Shown here: positions 17,500-26,045 of the stretch, piece by piece
How positions within the stretch are numbered: position 1 is the first letter of the stretch
How the letters are laid out: each line of letters opens with the position of its first letter
DNA from: Acetobacterium sp. KB-1
Lineage (GTDB): Bacteria > Bacillota > Clostridia > Eubacteriales > Eubacteriaceae
Direction of reading: 5' to 3'
DNA: 64,000 bases
NCBI RefSeq assembly: GCF_003260995.1
Contig: NZ_CP030040.1
Coordinates: 2,452,773-2,516,772 of the forward strand
The notes under the pieces: generated by a model
Told to the model about the DNA's origin: nothing
The model's input: the letters and a program-made list of their open reading frames with translations, nothing else
Databases searched by the model: none
Program-made: the position numbers and the translations under genes

Positions 17500-19461
17500 A
17501 TGGAACCTGATCTGAATAAACTAAAAAACAATTGGACAAACTTTGTCGAACGTGGCATTCTGGATGAAAATACCCGGCGAATTATCCAGCGTTCCTGGAA
17601 CCACTGTCAAAATATAAAAATGGATGTAAATGGTGGTAAAGGCGAAAGTATTGATGCCTGCCAACTCGAGCAGGTGTTGGCGGAAAACCGGGAGCTGATC
17701 AAAATCGCCCAACCAATTATGCAAAACCTTTATGAAATCGTTTTATCATCCCACTTTGTTCTGGTTCTAACTGATAAAAACGGGGTACTACTGGACACCA
17801 TCGGGGATGAGGTCGTCAGTATGCGGGCTTCCGAACTGCGTTTTTTAAAAGGCACCGTCTGGACCAACGAAGCGGTCGGTTCCAATGCTATTGGCATCGC
17901 TCTGGACGAAGATGGACCCGTTCACGTAGTGGGCGCTGAACACTATTGTGTTTCCCACCATACGTGGACCTGTTCCGCCACCACCATTCACAATGTAAAA
18001 GGTGAAATCATTGGCGTTCTCAACATGTCCGGGGAAAGTCACAAACTTCACTCTCATACCCTGGGGATTGTTGTCGCGGCCGCCTACAGTATCGAAAATG
18101 AACTGGCCCTATCCCATACCTATCGATCCATGTCAGCCTCCCTGGACAGCACCGAAGATGGTATTCTAGTTACCGATGAGAACGTTAATCTGCAATGGAT
18201 GAATATTGGTGCTCAAAAAGTTCTCCATCTTAGTATGGATGAATTTAATGAACTCGGCTTTAAAAAAATCTTTAAAAAACTCGATCTGGCTGGTGAATGC
18301 TGGGATTTAGAAGAGACAACGCGTTATTATACTGATGTCACCGCTCATATCGGCAGTCGAAAAATTCAATGTAGCGCCAATGTTTCCCGGATTCTGGAAA
18401 ACGATAAAATTCAAGGCTACTCCATTGGTATCCGCGAAATCAAACACCTCCACAGCGCCGTCAACCGGGTCAGCGGTAACGTGGCGACTTATACCTTTTC
18501 CGACATCATCACCCAGAATCCGCAGATGCGGATGATTATCAAAACGGCCGAAAAGATGGCCCGCTTTAAAAAATGTATCCTCATCGAAGGCGAAAGTGGT
18601 ACCGGTAAAGAGATGTTTGCCCACGCTATTCACCGGGCCAGCTCCTTTTCCCAGGGCCCTTTTATTGTCGTCAATTGTGCCTGTTTACCCCGGGATCTGG
18701 TCGAAAGCGAACTCTTCGGCTATGTCAAAGGTGCTTTTACCGGGGCTCTTAGCGAGGGCAAGCCCGGGAAATTTGAGTTGGCCGAAGGCGGCACCATTTT
18801 CCTGGACGAAATTGGCGAAATGCCGCTGGAAGTTCAGGCTAAATTGCTCCGGGTGGTAGAAACAAATACGGTTTCACGAATCGGTAGTCAAAGTGAACGC
18901 AAACTAAATATCCGAATTATTGCTGCCACCAATCGTAACTTGGAGCAGGAGGTTAAAAAAAGGAATTTCCGGGAAGATCTCTATTTCCGTCTGAATGTGA
19001 TTTACCTTCATATTCCGCCGCTGCGGGTTCGGGGTGATGATCTTGTCTGGGCCGCCTCCCACTTCCTCGATCGGCTTAACCGGGAATATCCTGAGCATAC
19101 CAAAACCTTTTCAAAAGAATTTCTGGAAGGGCTTAAACTTCACCCCTGGCCAGGTAACGTCAGAGAACTCCAGAATTACATCGAGCGAACCTTTTACCTC
19201 TGTCCGGAACCCATTATCTCAAGCGATTATCTGCCTACACCGCCACCAAAGTATCGCGAAGAAACCAAGGTTCTACCGACAGCCGCCAGCCCCACCCTGG
19301 ACGACCTGGTTAAAGCAAATCTTGAAAAAATACTAAAAGAAACCCAGGGTTGTGTGGAAGCCTCAGCCGAAATGATGGGCCTCAGTCGCGCCTCACTTTA
19401 CCGGAAAATAAAAAAATACAATATTGACATCAAAGATTATCGCTATATGTCTCAAATGTGA
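17500..19461 (+). CDS. acoR: AcoR-type sigma-54-dependent activator of acetoin genes
   Basis: A 653-residue enhancer-binding protein. Order: a GAF-type sensor region (about 60-200, VWTNEAVGSNAIGIAL, typical of AcoR), a PAS domain (about 205-320), the AAA+ domain with Walker A GESGTGKE (364-371) and the sigma-54 contact loop GAFTGA (411-416), then a Fis-type HTH (SAEMMGLSRASLYRKIKKY) at the C-terminus. It should bind upstream elements and open sigma-54 polymerase at the acoA promoter when acetoin or a product is present. ATG 17500 has AAAGGA upstream and is preferred over a TTG 21 bases earlier. Its target promoter lies about 150 bases downstream. Confidence 0.93.
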   Translation: MEPDLNKLKNNWTNFVERGILDENTRRIIQRSWNHCQNIKMDVNGGKGESIDACQLEQVLAENRELIKIAQPIMQNLYEIVLSSHFVLVLTDKNGVLLDTIGDEVVSMRASELRFLKGTVWTNEAVGSNAIGIALDEDGPVHVVGAEHYCVSHHTWTCSATTIHNVKGEIIGVLNMSGESHKLHSHTLGIVVAAAYSIENELALSHTYRSMSASLDSTEDGILVTDENVNLQWMNIGAQKVLHLSMDEFNELGFKKIFKKLDLAGECWDLEETTRYYTDVTAHIGSRKIQCSANVSRILENDKIQGYSIGIREIKHLHSAVNRVSGNVATYTFSDIITQNPQMRMIIKTAEKMARFKKCILIEGESGTGKEMFAHAIHRASSFSQGPFIVVNCACLPRDLVESELFGYVKGAFTGALSEGKPGKFELAEGGTIFLDEIGEMPLEVQAKLLRVVETNTVSRIGSQSERKLNIRIIAATNRNLEQEVKKRNFREDLYFRLNVIYLHIPPLRVRGDDLVWAASHFLDRLNREYPEHTKTFSKEFLEGLKLHPWPGNVRELQNYIERTFYLCPEPIISSDYLPTPPPKYREETKVLPTAASPTLDDLVKANLEKILKETQGCVEASAEMMGLSRASLYRKIKKYNIDIKDYRYMSQM

Positions 19462-19483
19462 GAATTTTATCGTTTTTGAGACA
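19448..19483. promoter_or_regulatory. Inverted repeat, candidate AcoR upstream activating site
   Basis: TGTCTCAAA (19448-19456) and TTTGAGACA (19475-19483) form perfect 9-bp arms separated by 18 bases. The arms centre about 150 bases before the sigma-54 promoter, a normal distance for an enhancer-binding protein. The left arm overlaps the last codons of acoR. Binding by AcoR is inference. Confidence 0.5.
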
Positions 19484-19501
19484 ACCAATTCGCGAATATG
19501 A

Positions 19502-19534
19502 GATACGCCTGAGAAATCCGGTGTATCTTTTTTT
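19502..19534 (+). terminator. Terminator of acoR
   Basis: An 8-bp stem (GATACGCC with GGTGTATC, one G-U pair), ten-base loop and a run of seven T. Confidence 0.8.
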
Positions 19535-19610
19535 GTGCAAAAGACTCCCCCACCCAGATTAAATCCTATGCTTAAGCCATTTAAAAAAAATATCCAACTG
19601 ATTTTTAAAG

Positions 19611-19626
19611 TTGGCACGGTTCTTGT
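19611..19626 (+). promoter_or_regulatory. Sigma-54 (-24/-12) promoter of the aco operon
   Basis: TTGGCACG at 19611-19618, four bases, then TTGT at 19623-19626. This is a near-perfect match to the TGGCACG-N4-TTGC consensus with the required spacing. It lies about 60 bases before the acoA ATG and downstream of a gene for a GAFTGA-bearing activator. Confidence 0.9.
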
Positions 19627-19683
19627 TATTAGATAAGTCATCTAAAATCTTTGGATAATACAAAAAAGGAGAACACTGAATTT

Positions 19684-20670
19684 ATGAAACTTGATAAAGC
19701 GATTATCAAAGACATGTACATCCGCATGAAACGGATCAGGGAATTTGAAACAAAGGCCATGAACCTTTTTGCCGAAGGTGCCATCCCCGGTTTTGTTCAC
19801 CTCTATTTAGGTGAAGAAGCTGTTGCCACCGGTGTCTGCCAGGCTCTTAACGATGAGGACTACATCACCAGTACGCACCGCGGCCACGGTCACATCATTG
19901 CCAAAGGTGGCGATCTGAAATACATGATGGCCGAATTATACGGAAAAGAAACCGGTTACTGCAAAGGCAAAGGCGGTTCCATGCACATTGCCGACGCTAC
20001 CAAAGGCATTCTTGGCGCCAACGGGATTGTGGGTGCCGGTCATAACCTGGCGGTGGGAGCAGGTTTTAGTGCGCAATACCGAGGCACTGATCAGGTTTGC
20101 GTCTGCTTTTTTGGCGATGCCTCAACCAATCAGGGAACCTTTCATGAGTCGATGAATCTGGCCAGCATCTGGAAACTGCCGGTTGTTTTTGTTTGTGAAA
20201 ACAATGGCTACGGCATCTCCATGAGTCAATCCCGTCATCAGGCCATTAAAGATATTGCTGACCGCGGTAGCGCCTATGGTATTCCCGGCATCTCGGTCGA
20301 TGGCAATGACGTGATTGCGGTTCACGAAGCCGCTGTTGAAGCCGTTAAACGGGCCCGAAACGGTCAGGGTCCGACCCTCATCGAATGCAAAACGTACCGC
20401 CACCGCGGCCATTTCGAAGGCGATGCCGGAAAATACAAACCCATCGAAGAGCAGGAAATGTGGATGAAAAAAGATCCCATGCCGCGAATTGAGAAACACA
20501 TGATCGACAGCGAAATTGTAACAGCTGAAGAACTAAAAGCACTCCAGGATTCCGTGGTTAAAGAAATTGCTGAAGCGATTGAGTTTGCCAATGCCAGTGC
20601 CTATCCGGAATTATCCAGTGCGGTAAAAGATATTTACTTTGATATTGTTGAGGAGGTTCGACAGAGATGA
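19684..20670 (+). CDS. acoA: Acetoin dehydrogenase E1 component, alpha subunit
   Basis: A 328-residue thiamine-diphosphate-dependent subunit of the acetoin:acceptor (2-oxo-acid dehydrogenase-like) complex, which cleaves acetoin to acetaldehyde and an acetyl group passed to lipoyl-AcoC. The TPP motif is seen as GDASTNQGTFHESMNLAS...CENNGYGIS. GFVHLYLGEEAVATGV and STHRGHGH are E1-alpha signatures. ATG 19684 follows AAGGAG; an upstream TTG in frame is rejected. The stop overlaps the acoB start by four bases (ATGA). The specific acetoin role rests on the acoR/sigma-54 context; pyruvate dehydrogenase E1 is the alternative by sequence alone. Confidence 0.92.
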   Translation: MKLDKAIIKDMYIRMKRIREFETKAMNLFAEGAIPGFVHLYLGEEAVATGVCQALNDEDYITSTHRGHGHIIAKGGDLKYMMAELYGKETGYCKGKGGSMHIADATKGILGANGIVGAGHNLAVGAGFSAQYRGTDQVCVCFFGDASTNQGTFHESMNLASIWKLPVVFVCENNGYGISMSQSRHQAIKDIADRGSAYGIPGISVDGNDVIAVHEAAVEAVKRARNGQGPTLIECKTYRHRGHFEGDAGKYKPIEEQEMWMKKDPMPRIEKHMIDSEIVTAEELKALQDSVVKEIAEAIEFANASAYPELSSAVKDIYFDIVEEVRQR

Positions 20671-21641
20671 AACAAATGACATATGGAGAAGCCATTCGTG
20701 AAGGAATGCGCATTAGAATGCAAGAAGACGAAAATGTTTGTATTTTCGGAGAAGATGTCGGGGCTTTTGGTGGCTGTTTTGGTGTCACCGCCGGTCTATT
20801 CGATGAATTTGGCGATAAACGCGTCCGGGATACCCCTATTTCCGAAGGCGTTATCATCGGCTGTGCCGTCGGTTCAGCCGCCACTGGCTTACGCCCCATT
20901 GCCGAGCTGATGTTTATTGACTTCTTAACCGTTGGGATGGATCAGTTGGTCAATCAGGCTGCCAAAATGCGTTATATGTTCGGCGGAAACATCTCCGTTC
21001 CGATGGTTGTCCGTTTACCTGGTGGTGGTGGTGTTAGTGCCGCAGCCCAACATTCCCAATCATTAGAAGCCTGGTTAACACATGTGCCCGGATTAAAGGT
21101 CGTTTTTCCATCAACACCACAAGACGCCCTGGGTCTGATGCTCAGTGCCATCGACGATGAAGATCCGGTAATGTTTGTCGAACACAAAGCGATGTATGGT
21201 ATGAAGGGCGAAGTCGATGATGTGGTTGTTCCGATTAAATTAGGCGTCGGCGACATCAAGCGCGAAGGAACCGATATCACCGTGGTTGCCACCGGTAAAA
21301 TGGTTCATGAAGCACTTAAAGCCGCGGCTAAACTTGAGAAAGAAGGAATTTCTGTCGAAATCATTGATCCCCGAACCCTTTATCCACTGGATAAAAAGAT
21401 GATTTTTGACTCGATTGAAAAAACAACCCGGGTGGTCATTGCTACCGAAGAAGTCAAACGCGGCAGTTTCGCCGGTGAACTGGCAGCGATGATTTCCGAA
21501 TCCTGTTTCTTCAATCTGGACGCCCCGATCAAACGGGTCAACGCCCTGGATACCCCAATTCCATTTGCACCCAACCTGGAAAATTTTGTCCTGCCCAACG
21601 ACGTGGACATTTACAACGCCATCAAGGAAGTCATGGCTTAA
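20667..21641 (+). CDS. acoB: Acetoin dehydrogenase E1 component, beta subunit
   Basis: A 324-residue transketolase-like beta subunit that pairs with AcoA to form the TPP site. Features: FGEDVGAFGGCFGVT at the start, DTPISEGVIIGCAVGSAATGLRPIAE, QAAKMRYMFGG and the C-terminal transketolase_C block EIIDPRTLYPLDKK. The start overlaps the acoA stop by four bases and is preceded by GAGGAGG within acoA, so the two subunits are translationally coupled. A roughly 300-base gap containing a palindromic element separates it from acoC, unlike the tight spacing on either side. Confidence 0.92.
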   Translation: MKQMTYGEAIREGMRIRMQEDENVCIFGEDVGAFGGCFGVTAGLFDEFGDKRVRDTPISEGVIIGCAVGSAATGLRPIAELMFIDFLTVGMDQLVNQAAKMRYMFGGNISVPMVVRLPGGGGVSAAAQHSQSLEAWLTHVPGLKVVFPSTPQDALGLMLSAIDDEDPVMFVEHKAMYGMKGEVDDVVVPIKLGVGDIKREGTDITVVATGKMVHEALKAAAKLEKEGISVEIIDPRTLYPLDKKMIFDSIEKTTRVVIATEEVKRGSFAGELAAMISESCFFNLDAPIKRVNALDTPIPFAPNLENFVLPNDVDIYNAIKEVMA

Positions 21642-21666
21642 TTTTTAAGGTTATCGATGAGATCCC

Positions 21667-21853
21667 GTACCGACCAATTGTTAATCTGTTGTTCGCTGCA
21701 CCATGCGAAATCCGCTGTGCTCCTTCCGCATTGGTCGCGGGCAGTCGCCAACTATAAGCAAGCTTATGATTGGCGACTGCCTGCGCGCAGAATCGGACAG
21801 GCTTTGCCGTGTCCGCTCCGATGCGTACAACATGATGTAACAATTGTCGGTAC
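21667..21853. repeat. 187-bp palindromic element (MITE-like or structured RNA) between acoB and acoC
   Basis: Terminal inverted repeats read GTACCGACCAATTGTTA (21667-21683) and TAACAATTGTCGGTAC (21838-21853), identical apart from one inserted base. Inside is a second, longer arm pair: GGCAGTCGCCAA at 21740-21751 and TTGGCGACTGCC at 21770-21781, around an ATAAGC/GCTTAT core. The whole element folds imperfectly on itself. It carries no credible coding frame (the open frames across it are a by-product of symmetry). No clear target-site duplication was seen. It could be a non-autonomous mobile repeat or an mRNA processing and stability hairpin. Confidence 0.65.
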
Positions 21854-21878
21854 TGCTTTATCCCTTAATCTGACAGCC

Positions 21879-21910
21879 AGCTGTAATCTTATCCTTAGAA
21901 GATTACAGCT
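21879..21910 (+). promoter_or_regulatory. Hairpin in the acoC leader
   Basis: A perfect 12-bp stem (21879-21890 with 21899-21910) and 8-base loop, 30 bases before the acoC start. No T-run follows, so it is more likely an RNA stability or processing element than a terminator. Confidence 0.5.
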
Positions 21911-21940
21911 CAATAAAATCAAAAAAATACGGAGGTTATT

Positions 21941-23257
21941 ATGGCACAATTAATCGTCATGCCCAAGTTCGGGCTGACAATGACAGAAGGTACCATTGCC
22001 AGTTGGAATGTCGCTGTGGGTGATCCCATTGCTGAAGGCGATATTCTCTGCGAGATCGAAACCGATAAACTGACCAATGAATTTGAATCCCCCAAAGCAG
22101 GGGTGCTACTAAAAATTATCGAAGCTGACGGAGCGACCGTTACCTGCCTGGAACCGATTGCAGTTATCGGTGAAGCTAACGAAGATATTTCCGCATTATT
22201 AGCCGGTGGTTCTGCTCCTGATGTCGATGCAGCTGTTTCGCCTGTAGACGACGCTCCCGCTATTTCAAAAGCCGCTGTTAAAACTGCTGGCGGCCGGATT
22301 AATGCTTCCCCGTTGGCTAAAAAAATGGCCAAAGAAAAAGGCCTTGATCTCGCTCTAATCACTGGTACTGGCAATAAGGGCAGTATTACCGTGGATGATG
22401 TTAATAACTATACACCAACTGATAAAGCCGATAAAAAAACCGCTGTTTCCCCGGTTGCTAAAAAAATGGCTGCTGCGTCGGATGTTGATTTAAGCACCGT
22501 AACCAGCGATGGTCGGATTATGAAAAAAGATGTTGAAGCGTTACTGACAAAATCGCAAGCACCCGATGCCCTCGCTCAAAGCATCCCACTTAAAGGGATG
22601 CGCAAAACCATTGCCAAGCGAATGAGTGAAAGCTGGAGTACGTCACCTCGGGTCACCTATACCCGACCAGTCGATGCCACCGGCTTAAAAGAGTTCCGCT
22701 CCCGCTTAAAACCTGAATTTGAGAAACGAGGTCTCAAGCTGACCTTTAATCATATCATCATGAAAGTCTGCGCCCAGGCCTTGCTGGAATTTCCTCATAT
22801 TAATGGTAGCCTGGTTGATGACACCCTGATTCTTCATCCTCATGCCCATATTGGCCTGGCCATCGGTATGGATTCAGGACTGTTGGTCCCTAACGTGAAA
22901 AACTGTGACCTCAAGCCGCTTTCTCAAATCGCTGAAGAAACCGAAAAACTGATCACTGAGGCCAAGGCCGGCCGCACAAATATGGACGATCTGGTTGGTG
23001 GCACCTTTACCCTGTCTAATCTGGGGGCCTATGGGATCACTTCTTTTTCGCCCATTATCAATCAACCGGAACTGGCTATTTTAGGTATCGATGCGATGGT
23101 TGACACCCCAGTTGTTATCGGTGGTGAAATCACCATCCGACCGATGATGAATCTGAGTCTCACCGCCGACCACCGGATCATTGACGGGGCTTTGGCTGCT
23201 CAGTTTTTACAGCGAATTGGGGAATATCTCGAAAACCCTGCGCTGTTACTTGTTTAA
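21941..23257 (+). CDS. acoC: Acetoin dehydrogenase E2, dihydrolipoyl acetyltransferase
   Basis: A 438-residue E2 protein that takes the acetyl group from E1 and passes it to CoA. Order: lipoyl domain (1-78, lipoyl lysine K43 in ETDKLTN), a linker, peripheral-subunit-binding domain one (about 119-157, RINASPLAKKMAKEKGLDL), a second such domain (about 167-203, AVSPVAKKMAAASDVDL), another linker and the catalytic domain with TADHRIIDG (H411, D415). Two binding domains in one E2 is uncommon and could let it hold E1 and E3 separately. GGAGG lies before the ATG. The acoL gene begins 23 bases after the stop. Confidence 0.92.
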   Translation: MAQLIVMPKFGLTMTEGTIASWNVAVGDPIAEGDILCEIETDKLTNEFESPKAGVLLKIIEADGATVTCLEPIAVIGEANEDISALLAGGSAPDVDAAVSPVDDAPAISKAAVKTAGGRINASPLAKKMAKEKGLDLALITGTGNKGSITVDDVNNYTPTDKADKKTAVSPVAKKMAAASDVDLSTVTSDGRIMKKDVEALLTKSQAPDALAQSIPLKGMRKTIAKRMSESWSTSPRVTYTRPVDATGLKEFRSRLKPEFEKRGLKLTFNHIIMKVCAQALLEFPHINGSLVDDTLILHPHAHIGLAIGMDSGLLVPNVKNCDLKPLSQIAEETEKLITEAKAGRTNMDDLVGGTFTLSNLGAYGITSFSPIINQPELAILGIDAMVDTPVVIGGEITIRPMMNLSLTADHRIIDGALAAQFLQRIGEYLENPALLLV

Positions 23258-23280
23258 GTGCTGTGAAAGAAGGTAAAACC

Positions 23281-24666
23281 ATGAAACATATAGCCATAAT
23301 TGGTGGTGGCCCCGGGGGCTACGTGGCGGCCATTCGAGCGGCCCAACTGGGCGCCCAGGTCACCCTGATTGAAAAAGAAAAGCTGGGCGGCACCTGCCTA
23401 AATGTCGGGTGTATCCCCACCAAGGCGCTGCTCCATTCTGCCGAGGTATTAACCGAAGCTAAAAATTCGTCAAAAATCGGTTTAGTCATTCCTGAGGTCG
23501 GTTATGATTGGACAAAAATTCAAGCCCATAAGGAGCAGATCAGCACCAAGCTATCCGGCGGCGTCAAAGGGCTGCTTAAGGCCAATGGGGTTAAGATTAT
23601 TACCGGTTCTGCGCAGTTTTTAAATGATGAGGTCTTGCTGGTGACTGACGTTTCCGGTAAAACTGACGAGTTACGAGCGGATAAAATTATCATTGCCAGC
23701 GGTTCAGTACCGGCACTTCCACCGATTCCTGGCATTGATCATCCCAATTGCCTGGATTCCACCGGGGCGCTTTCTTTAAATCATGTTCCGGAGCGACTGG
23801 TGATTATTGGTGGCGGCGTCATTGGTGTGGAAATGGCGTCAGTTTACAATCAGTTTGGTTCCAAAGTAACGATTGTAGAAATGCAGCCGGGAATTCTACC
23901 GCTTATGGATGGTGAACTGGGCGAAATGCTGTGCAAAAAACTTGTGAGAGATGGGATAAAAATTTTAACGGGTGCGCAGGTGCTGTCAGTCCAAAGTGAT
24001 GAGCACCAAACGACCGTTAGAATTAAAAAGGACGATAACGAGAGTGACATCTCAGGTGATAAGGTATTGGTGGCAATTGGACGCAAAGCCGAATTATCAA
24101 CTTTGGGACTGGATAACACCAGCATCAACTGGGATAAAAAAGGGATTAGTGTGAATCCTAAAATGCAGACCAATTTAGAAAATGTTTATGCCGTCGGGGA
24201 TTGTCTGGGCAAAACCATGCTGGCCCATGTGGCCTCTCAACAAGGGGAAGTTGCTGCCGAAAATGCGATGGACCATGACGTCGTTTATGACGAAAAAACC
24301 AATCCCTCTTGCGTCTATACCAATCCCGAATTTGCCGGGGTGGGCCTTACTCAGGAGGATATCCGGGGCCATGAAAAAAATTATTCGATCGGCCGATTCC
24401 CACTGGCTGCCAATGGCAAGTCACTGATTATGGGTGCTACCGAGGGGATGATCAAAATTATTTCCGATAAAAAATACAAGGAAATTGTTGGTGTCCATAT
24501 CCTTGGACCACGAGCCACCGACCTGATTGTTGAAGGTGCACTGGCACTGCGGCTGGAATCGACAGTGGAAGAAATTATCTCGACCATTCATGCCCATCCC
24601 ACTGTTGGTGAAGCGCTTAAAGAGGCGGCCCTGGCGACGGAAAATAGGGCCATTCACTGGAAATAA
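23281..24666 (+). CDS. acoL: Dihydrolipoyl dehydrogenase, E3 of the acetoin complex
   Basis: A 461-residue FAD disulfide oxidoreductase that reoxidises the lipoyl arm and reduces NAD+. Seen: the FAD loop GGGPGG (8-13), redox-active pair GGTCLNVGCIP (C39, C44), a second nucleotide loop VIIGGGVIGVE, the YAVGDC block that contacts FAD, and the C-terminal HAHPTVGEAL with the catalytic His-Glu pair. No lipoyl domain is fused at the N-terminus. ATG 23281 has GAAGG upstream, preferred to an in-frame GTG 18 bases earlier. It is the last gene of the operon and is followed by a strong terminator. Confidence 0.93.
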   Translation: MKHIAIIGGGPGGYVAAIRAAQLGAQVTLIEKEKLGGTCLNVGCIPTKALLHSAEVLTEAKNSSKIGLVIPEVGYDWTKIQAHKEQISTKLSGGVKGLLKANGVKIITGSAQFLNDEVLLVTDVSGKTDELRADKIIIASGSVPALPPIPGIDHPNCLDSTGALSLNHVPERLVIIGGGVIGVEMASVYNQFGSKVTIVEMQPGILPLMDGELGEMLCKKLVRDGIKILTGAQVLSVQSDEHQTTVRIKKDDNESDISGDKVLVAIGRKAELSTLGLDNTSINWDKKGISVNPKMQTNLENVYAVGDCLGKTMLAHVASQQGEVAAENAMDHDVVYDEKTNPSCVYTNPEFAGVGLTQEDIRGHEKNYSIGRFPLAANGKSLIMGATEGMIKIISDKKYKEIVGVHILGPRATDLIVEGALALRLESTVEEIISTIHAHPTVGEALKEAALATENRAIHWK

Positions 24667-24680
24667 AGCAAAAACAAACG

Positions 24681-24721
24681 AGCACAGGCAAAAAGCGCTA
24701 AAAACACTTTTTGCCTGTGCT
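24681..24721 (+). terminator. Terminator of the aco operon
   Basis: A perfect 15-bp stem (24681-24695 with 24707-24721). The plus strand has only a loose T-rich tail; on the opposite strand it could also serve the convergent MFS gene. Confidence 0.75.
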
Positions 24722-24752
24722 GATTATTTTCTGAATCGAGTGTTCATTGTAA

Positions 24753-25940
24753 TTAATTGGTTCCTTCTTTTGATCCTACGATTCCAGACATTGGATTCAA
24801 GAATATAAACAGAATTCCAAGAATTGCCAAAATCATCATTCCTGCAAGGATCGGTCCCTTAAGGGCATCGCCAGTAATTAATGTCGTCATCGCAATCCAG
24901 TAAGTTGATAAAAATGCAAATAGATTCATTGCCGCTAGAATAATCGATGTTGCAAGAGCCTGTTGTGAAGATTTTATGATCATACTGACAATCATGAAAA
25001 CAGCTGGCATACCGATTGAAAATGCAAAACCCGCCAATGCTGTTCCAATCGTAACTAACACAACGTTTCCGCCGAATAAAACCATTGCCATTCCAATAGC
25101 GGCTGCAAATAAACCAATTGAGAGAATGTATTTTTTTGTTGCTTTAAAGATCTGACCAAATACAGCACCTGCGGCCATTCCGCCAATTGTATAAAATGCC
25201 AGAACAACGCCTGCCGTCGTTGAATCCCCTAAATTACCGGCTTCTAACAATGATGACATATTAACCAGCAGTGGATAGATCAGCATGACGGAAAATCCAA
25301 ATACGCCTGCTACCACCCATAATTTTCCGGGAATTTTTTCTTTCGTTATTACTTTTCCTGCATCAATCGCGCCATTCTGTTTGGGCGGTTCGGGCAAAAA
25401 GAATATTACGGCCAGCAGTGAAATAATACCAAGTGCATGTGGTAAAAAAGCAAAATTCCATCCAAAACCTGCACAAAATCCGCCCAAAAATTGTAGAATC
25501 ATACCACCAATATTCATTAGAAGTGTAACCATACCCATCATTGATGCTACTTTATCACCTTCATAAAGACCCATCGCTAGAGCATTCGGTAATGGTGAAA
25601 TAATACCCAGACCGATACCAAAAACTGCACGTTCGATGAGTACCACCGTCCAGCTACTCGCAAAATATGGTGCAACGCCACCAATTATAAACAGTAGTAT
25701 ACCTACAATAGCAAGCGTTTTGTATTTTACCTTATTGCCAGCAAGGCTACCCGCAATCAGCGTTGCCGGTATAACTGTCAGTGATGGTAAGGTTGAAACC
25801 AATAATAATGTTGTTAACGATTCTTGGGGGAAGGCTCCAAAAATTACATTAAGCGCAGGAGTAACCGTTCCTACACCCATTGTGATAAAGGCCATGGCCA
25901 ATACCGCAAATCCAGATAAAGCTGATGTTTTTTGATTCAT
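24753..25940 (-). CDS. MFS transporter
   Basis: A 395-residue major facilitator with twelve hydrophobic segments and no large soluble domains. Conserved points: AGSLAGNKVKYKTLAIVG (loop 2-3 motif A-like), RAVFGIGLGIISPLPNALAMGLYEG and a central hydrophilic loop around residue 190 (EPPKQNG). The substrate cannot be inferred from sequence; the gene lies downstream of three URO-D-like methyltransferase genes on the same strand, so uptake of a methylated substrate or export of its demethylated product is plausible. AAAGGAG precedes the ATG. It may be the last gene of the TetR-controlled unit; the 105-base gap upstream has no clear terminator. Confidence 0.82.
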   Translation of the reverse strand: MNQKTSALSGFAVLAMAFITMGVGTVTPALNVIFGAFPQESLTTLLLVSTLPSLTVIPATLIAGSLAGNKVKYKTLAIVGILLFIIGGVAPYFASSWTVVLIERAVFGIGLGIISPLPNALAMGLYEGDKVASMMGMVTLLMNIGGMILQFLGGFCAGFGWNFAFLPHALGIISLLAVIFFLPEPPKQNGAIDAGKVITKEKIPGKLWVVAGVFGFSVMLIYPLLVNMSSLLEAGNLGDSTTAGVVLAFYTIGGMAAGAVFGQIFKATKKYILSIGLFAAAIGMAMVLFGGNVVLVTIGTALAGFAFSIGMPAVFMIVSMIIKSSQQALATSIILAAMNLFAFLSTYWIAMTTLITGDALKGPILAGMMILAILGILFIFLNPMSGIVGSKEGTN

Positions 25941-26045
25941 GTTCGTCTCCTTTAAGATAATTATAATTTAGTTTTTTTTATTTAAATTCACGATTCAAAG
26001 CGGATATTTTTTTTATCAATTATCACAATATGAAGGTATGAAAAA

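Noticed and set aside
21657..21953. Plus- and minus-strand open frames across the acoB-acoC gap
   Set aside because: They arise from the near-palindromic element: the two strands give similar peptides, with no Shine-Dalgarno or family match.
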